Shown here one piece after another: positions 18,756-18,909 of a DNA stretch of 18,909 nt (its first letter is position 1; every line of letters begins with the position of its first letter). The stretch is from Actinomortierella ambigua. Its lineage: Eukaryota > Mortierellomycota > Mortierellomycetes > Mortierellales > Mortierellaceae. The stretch lies in the NCBI GenBank assembly GCA_016098155.1, contig JAAAJB010000651.1, positions 1 through 18,909 on the forward strand, written 5' to 3'. The position numbers and the translations under genes are program-made. Below the pieces are notes generated by a model. It searched no databases. It was not told the origin of the DNA and saw only the letters and a list, made by a program, of their open reading frames with translations.

Positions 18756-18909
18756 TTAGGCCTCGCCGTTCCTGATGTTGATGAGGATGGTATAAGTCGA
18801 TGGAAGCACAGACTCAGTGCAGACCCCGACGCTTGCGAGGGTTTGAGGGACAGTTTGGGCTGGCTCCCACCGATAAACGGGTTTCCCTGCGACGACGAGA
18901 ACCTGCGAT
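18756..18909 (-). CDS. Possible 3' end of a gene running off the window
   Basis: On minus, a frame of 50 codons is open from the window edge to a TAA at 18758-18756. The protein ends in NIRNGEA and includes the segments VAGKPVYRWEPAQ and YTILINI, which read like an ordered domain. About two thirds of third positions are G or C, and the rare codons TTA, ATA and AGA are absent, unlike the overlapping plus frame. I do not recognise the family. The opposite strand is also partly open here, so the call is tentative. Confidence 0.38.
   Translation of the reverse strand, partial: SQVLVVAGKPVYRWEPAQTVPQTLASVGVCTESVLPSTYTILINIRNGEA

Noticed and set aside
18606..18909. Plus-strand frame joined across 18714-18740 to an open frame reaching the window end
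   Set aside because: The implied intron would be about 28 nt, too short; it has no good start, and rare codons are frequent. The minus frame is the better candidate, though not certain.
1..18909. CRISPR arrays, tRNA or rRNA genes, phage or bacterial operons
   Set aside because: None seen on either strand; the spliced genes show this is fungal nuclear DNA.

Overview
This window is nuclear DNA from a filamentous fungus. The genes are split by short introns with fungal-style signals (GTATGT, GTAAGT and GTGAGT donors; ATAG or CAG acceptors). Proteins carry Ser/Thr/Asn/Gln-rich low-complexity stretches, and the spacers are long and full of microsatellites. The protein set (a Bas1-like three-repeat Myb factor, mitochondrial ClpX, mS23/Rsm25, SRP14 and an Lcb3-type phosphatase) fits an early-diverging fungus. 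My best guess is Mucoromycota in the broad sense, Mortierellomycotina-like. This is inferred from overall character; there is no rRNA or other marker here.

Layout from left to right. (1) 31-1671, minus: an unrecognised 546-residue Ser/Thr-rich protein with recurring basic/aromatic clusters. (2) 2766-6151, minus: a three-exon gene of about 1007 codons. It encodes three Myb repeats followed by five C2H2-type fingers, and two short 5' exons were found by splicing. (3) 6152-8047: a 1.9-kb divergent spacer with G-runs, GT repeats and long polypurine tracts. (4) 8048-11447, plus: six-exon mitochondrial ClpX, 815 residues. (5) 11819-12664, plus: two-exon mitoribosomal protein mS23, 242 residues. (6) 12994-13771, minus: three-exon SRP14, 122 residues, with a seven-codon first exon; it converges on mS23. 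(7) 13772-15492: a spacer holding a diverged tandem array with a period of about 90 nt. (8) 15493-18009, plus: seven-exon long-chain-base-1-phosphate phosphatase, 535 residues, with one GC-AG intron and one in-frame intron without stops. (9) 18010-18909: a decayed transposase-like helix-turn-helix fragment on plus, and a possible 3' gene end on minus running off the window.

There is no operon logic, as expected for a eukaryote. ClpX and mS23 are both mitochondrial and lie in tandem. SRP14 and the lipid phosphatase both act at the ER and are divergently arranged. I take these as neighbourhood coincidences. I did not find a clearly new multi-gene system. The least explained items are the Myb-plus-zinc-finger architecture, the ~90-nt degenerate array, the remodelled ClpX and the orphan first gene.
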